Shown here in pieces: positions 62,844 through 64,000 of a stretch of DNA of 64,000 nt. Made by a program: the position numbers and the translations under genes. This stretch comes from Veillonella magna DSM 19857. GTDB taxonomy: Bacteria; Bacillota; Negativicutes; Veillonellales; Veillonellaceae. The stretch is from the NCBI RefSeq assembly GCF_000428745.1, contig NZ_AUAN01000006.1:1-64000 (forward strand), written 5' to 3'. Within the stretch, counting starts at the first letter, position 1, and each line of letters starts with the position of its first letter. The notes under the pieces are model-generated. The model searched no databases and was not told the DNA's origin. It saw only the letters and a list, made by a program, of their open reading frames with translations.

Positions 62844-63602
62844 ATGGGAAGAAATGTATTTATTACGGGAGCTACTTCGGGTATTGGTCGTGAAACGGCC
62901 ATCGCTTTTGCAAAGAACGGCGACAATTTGCTGCTTTGCGCCCGTCGCAAGGATAAATTGGACGAAATGAAGCAGGGTCTGGAAGATTTGTACAAGGTAG
63001 ATGTTACCGTCTTTGAATTGGATGTGACGGATCGTGCGGCCGTAGCGGAAAAGGTACCGGCGATGATTGAAAGCATCGGTCATGTAGATATTCTGGTGAA
63101 CAACGCCGGTTTGGCACAGGGACTTGATGCCTTTGAAGACAGCTCCATCGACGACATGGAAACCATGATCGATACCAATGTGAAAGGTCTCCTTTACGTA
63201 TCCCGCACGGTATTGCCGTACATGTTAAAACGCAATATCGGTCACATCATTAACCTTGGCTCTACTGCCGGTATTTATGCCTACGCCAAAGGCGCCGTAT
63301 ATTGTGCAACCAAGGCCGCCGTTAAAACCTTGAGTGACGGTATTCGCATCGATACCATTGAAAGCGATATTAAGGTGACTACGATTCAGCCGGGCATTGT
63401 GGAAACGCCGTTTAGCGAAGTGCGCTTCCATGGGGATAAAGAAAAAGCCGCCGCTGTCTATGCCGGTGTGGATGCGCTGCAGCCGGAGGACATTGCGGAC
63501 ATCATCCTCTTTGCCTCCAATCGCCCGCGCCGCGTGCAGATTTCCGACATTACCATCATGGCTAATCAGCAGGCTACGGGATTCATGATAGCAAAAAAAT
63601 AA
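62844..63602 (+). CDS. Short-chain dehydrogenase/reductase
   Basis: This 252-residue enzyme has the NAD(P) motif TGATSGIGRETA, NNAG and the catalytic YxxxK in YCATKAAVK, preceded by the serine in NLGSTAGIY. CARRKDK after the second strand suggests NADP preference. It is closest in pattern to YdfG-like serine/3-hydroxy acid dehydrogenases. The substrate is not proven. A double loop-type hairpin follows. Confidence 0.92.
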   Translation: MGRNVFITGATSGIGRETAIAFAKNGDNLLLCARRKDKLDEMKQGLEDLYKVDVTVFELDVTDRAAVAEKVPAMIESIGHVDILVNNAGLAQGLDAFEDSSIDDMETMIDTNVKGLLYVSRTVLPYMLKRNIGHIINLGSTAGIYAYAKGAVYCATKAAVKTLSDGIRIDTIESDIKVTTIQPGIVETPFSEVRFHGDKEKAAAVYAGVDALQPEDIADIILFASNRPRRVQISDITIMANQQATGFMIAKK

Positions 63603-63608
63603 TGTACT

Positions 63609-63728
63609 AAGAGCAGATACTTCTCCTTGCGGTCCGGTCTTGCGAAAAACAATACAACAAAAGCAGATGCTTTTCTTTGCGGTCCGGTCTTGCGAAGGAC
63701 CACATCAGAGAAATATCTGCTCTTTTTA
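63609..63728 (+). terminator. Hairpin terminator with conserved loop (copy 13), tip duplicated
   Basis: Outer arms AAGAGCAGATACTTCTC and GAGAAATATCTGCTCTT plus a T-run enclose GGTCC/GGACC around GGTCTTGCGAA (63686-63696). A second GGTCCGGTCTTGCGAA at 63631 has lost its right stem. Confidence 0.88.
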
Positions 63729-63770
63729 TTGAGAAGGGAAATTTTAAGAGGGGCAGCTTGGCGTCATGAT

Positions 63771-63799
63771 TTGACGACAAAAGAAGAAATAGATATAAT
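63771..63799 (+). promoter_or_regulatory. Promoter of the orphan antitoxin-like RNA
   Basis: TTGACG (63771-63776) and TATAAT (63794-63799) with a 17-bp spacer. Confidence 0.8.
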
Positions 63800-63805
63800 G
63801 AAAAC

Positions 63806-63910
63806 AGAAAGAGATGGCTAAGCGTTGGTACCGTTTGGCTCATCTCGAAGAAATTAAACATAACTTGAGAGATGGCCTTGTCGTTTACGTTACGTCAGGG
63901 CTATTTTCTA
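63806..63910 (+). ncRNA. Orphan small RNA related to antitoxin RNA 3
   Basis: The start (AGAGATGGCTAAGCG to GGCTCATCTCGAAGAAATT) aligns with antitoxin RNA 3 (AGAGATAGCTGACGA to GGCTCATCTCTCGAAATT), and it ends in a similar weak GGCC/GGCT hairpin with TTTT. No toxin frame converges on it in the remaining 90 bp. Confidence 0.5.
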
Positions 63911-63976
63911 TTTAAGGAATGAGCGGCACCGTTTGTGCCGTAGTCTATACTGATATGAAGGAGGTTCGTCTGTTTT

Positions 63977-64000
63977 ATGAAGCAGCCCTTCGTCAGACCG
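63977..64000 (+). CDS. Start of a gene cut by the window edge
   Basis: ATG at 63977 follows AAGGAGG at about 13 bases and is open for eight codons (MKQPFVRP). An alternative ATG at 63955 in another frame is also open. Too little is visible to name the product. Confidence 0.3.

Noticed and set aside
1373-63728. The loop motif as a classical DNA uptake sequence
   Set aside because: Uptake sequences are also common inside genes and do not need covarying stems; here all copies seen are intergenic and structured. It is left as a possible secondary role.

Overview
The window comes from a diderm Firmicute, most likely a member of the Negativicutes (Veillonellales; a Megasphaera-, Anaeroglobus-, Dialister- or Negativicoccus-like organism). 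Firmicute-type proteins (DUF554, DUF2922/DUF1659, DnaD-like and DnaC-like replication proteins, holin-like type I toxins, BioW) sit beside outer-membrane machinery: a YadA-type trimeric autotransporter, two TonB-dependent receptors and ExbB-ExbD-TonB. No rRNA, tRNA, CRISPR array, transposase or integrase was recognised.

Layout. 1-2.4 kb: C-terminal part of a trimeric autotransporter and a secreted orphan. 2.8-6 kb: dapF, ptsI, ptsH. 6-9 kb: membrane orphan, GT51 transglycosylase, LigB-like protein. 9-12 kb: argG-argH. 12-16 kb: DUF554 protein, aldehyde dehydrogenase, an HTH protein. 16-23 kb: galT-galK-ROK repressor-mglBAC, a galactose uptake and Leloir operon. 24-29 kb: an accessory-looking block with a DnaD-like organiser, a helicase-loader ATPase, a sigma-like factor and a DUF2922/mini-peptide/DUF1659 cassette; three nearly identical 42-bp elements precede its parts. 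29.5-45.4 kb: a visibly more A+T-rich island on one strand (TonB receptor, ExbB-ExbD-TonB, binding protein-permease-ATPase, ChlI-like and ChlD-like AAA+ subunits, a CobN/HmuS-like large chelatase subunit, second TonB receptor). I read it as metal-tetrapyrrole (probably heme) capture plus anaerobic metal extraction. 45.6-50 kb: arginase pseudogene, TetR regulator, metallophosphoesterase, PepSY protein. 50-53 kb: bioF, bioW and a BirA-operator-linked membrane protein. 53-56 kb: DASS antiporter and PatB-type C-S lyase. 56.7-57.4 kb: a scrambled array of type I toxin-antitoxin modules. 57.8-61.2 kb: fixC-fixX-fixA-fixB, a flavin-based electron transfer module. 61.4-63.6 kb: cysteine desulfidase and an SDR oxidoreductase. 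The end of the window carries an orphan antitoxin-like small RNA and the first codons of another gene.

Two genome-scale patterns stand out. First, many transcription units end in long hairpins whose outer arms are gene-specific but whose tip is one 11-nt loop family (T-K-C-G-Y-N-A-G-M-Y-C in one orientation), closed by short stems that differ between copies by compensating changes. Second, many gaps hold degenerate tandem repeats of 18-30 bp, each gap with its own unit. Candidate regulatory sites include a BirA operator, an ArgR-like dyad over the argG promoter, a ROK-type dyad before galT, four 11-bp PhoB/OmpR-like repeats before the PepSY gene, a 19-bp-spacer MerR-type promoter before the phosphoesterase, and a 19-bp perfect dyad before the tetrapyrrole island.
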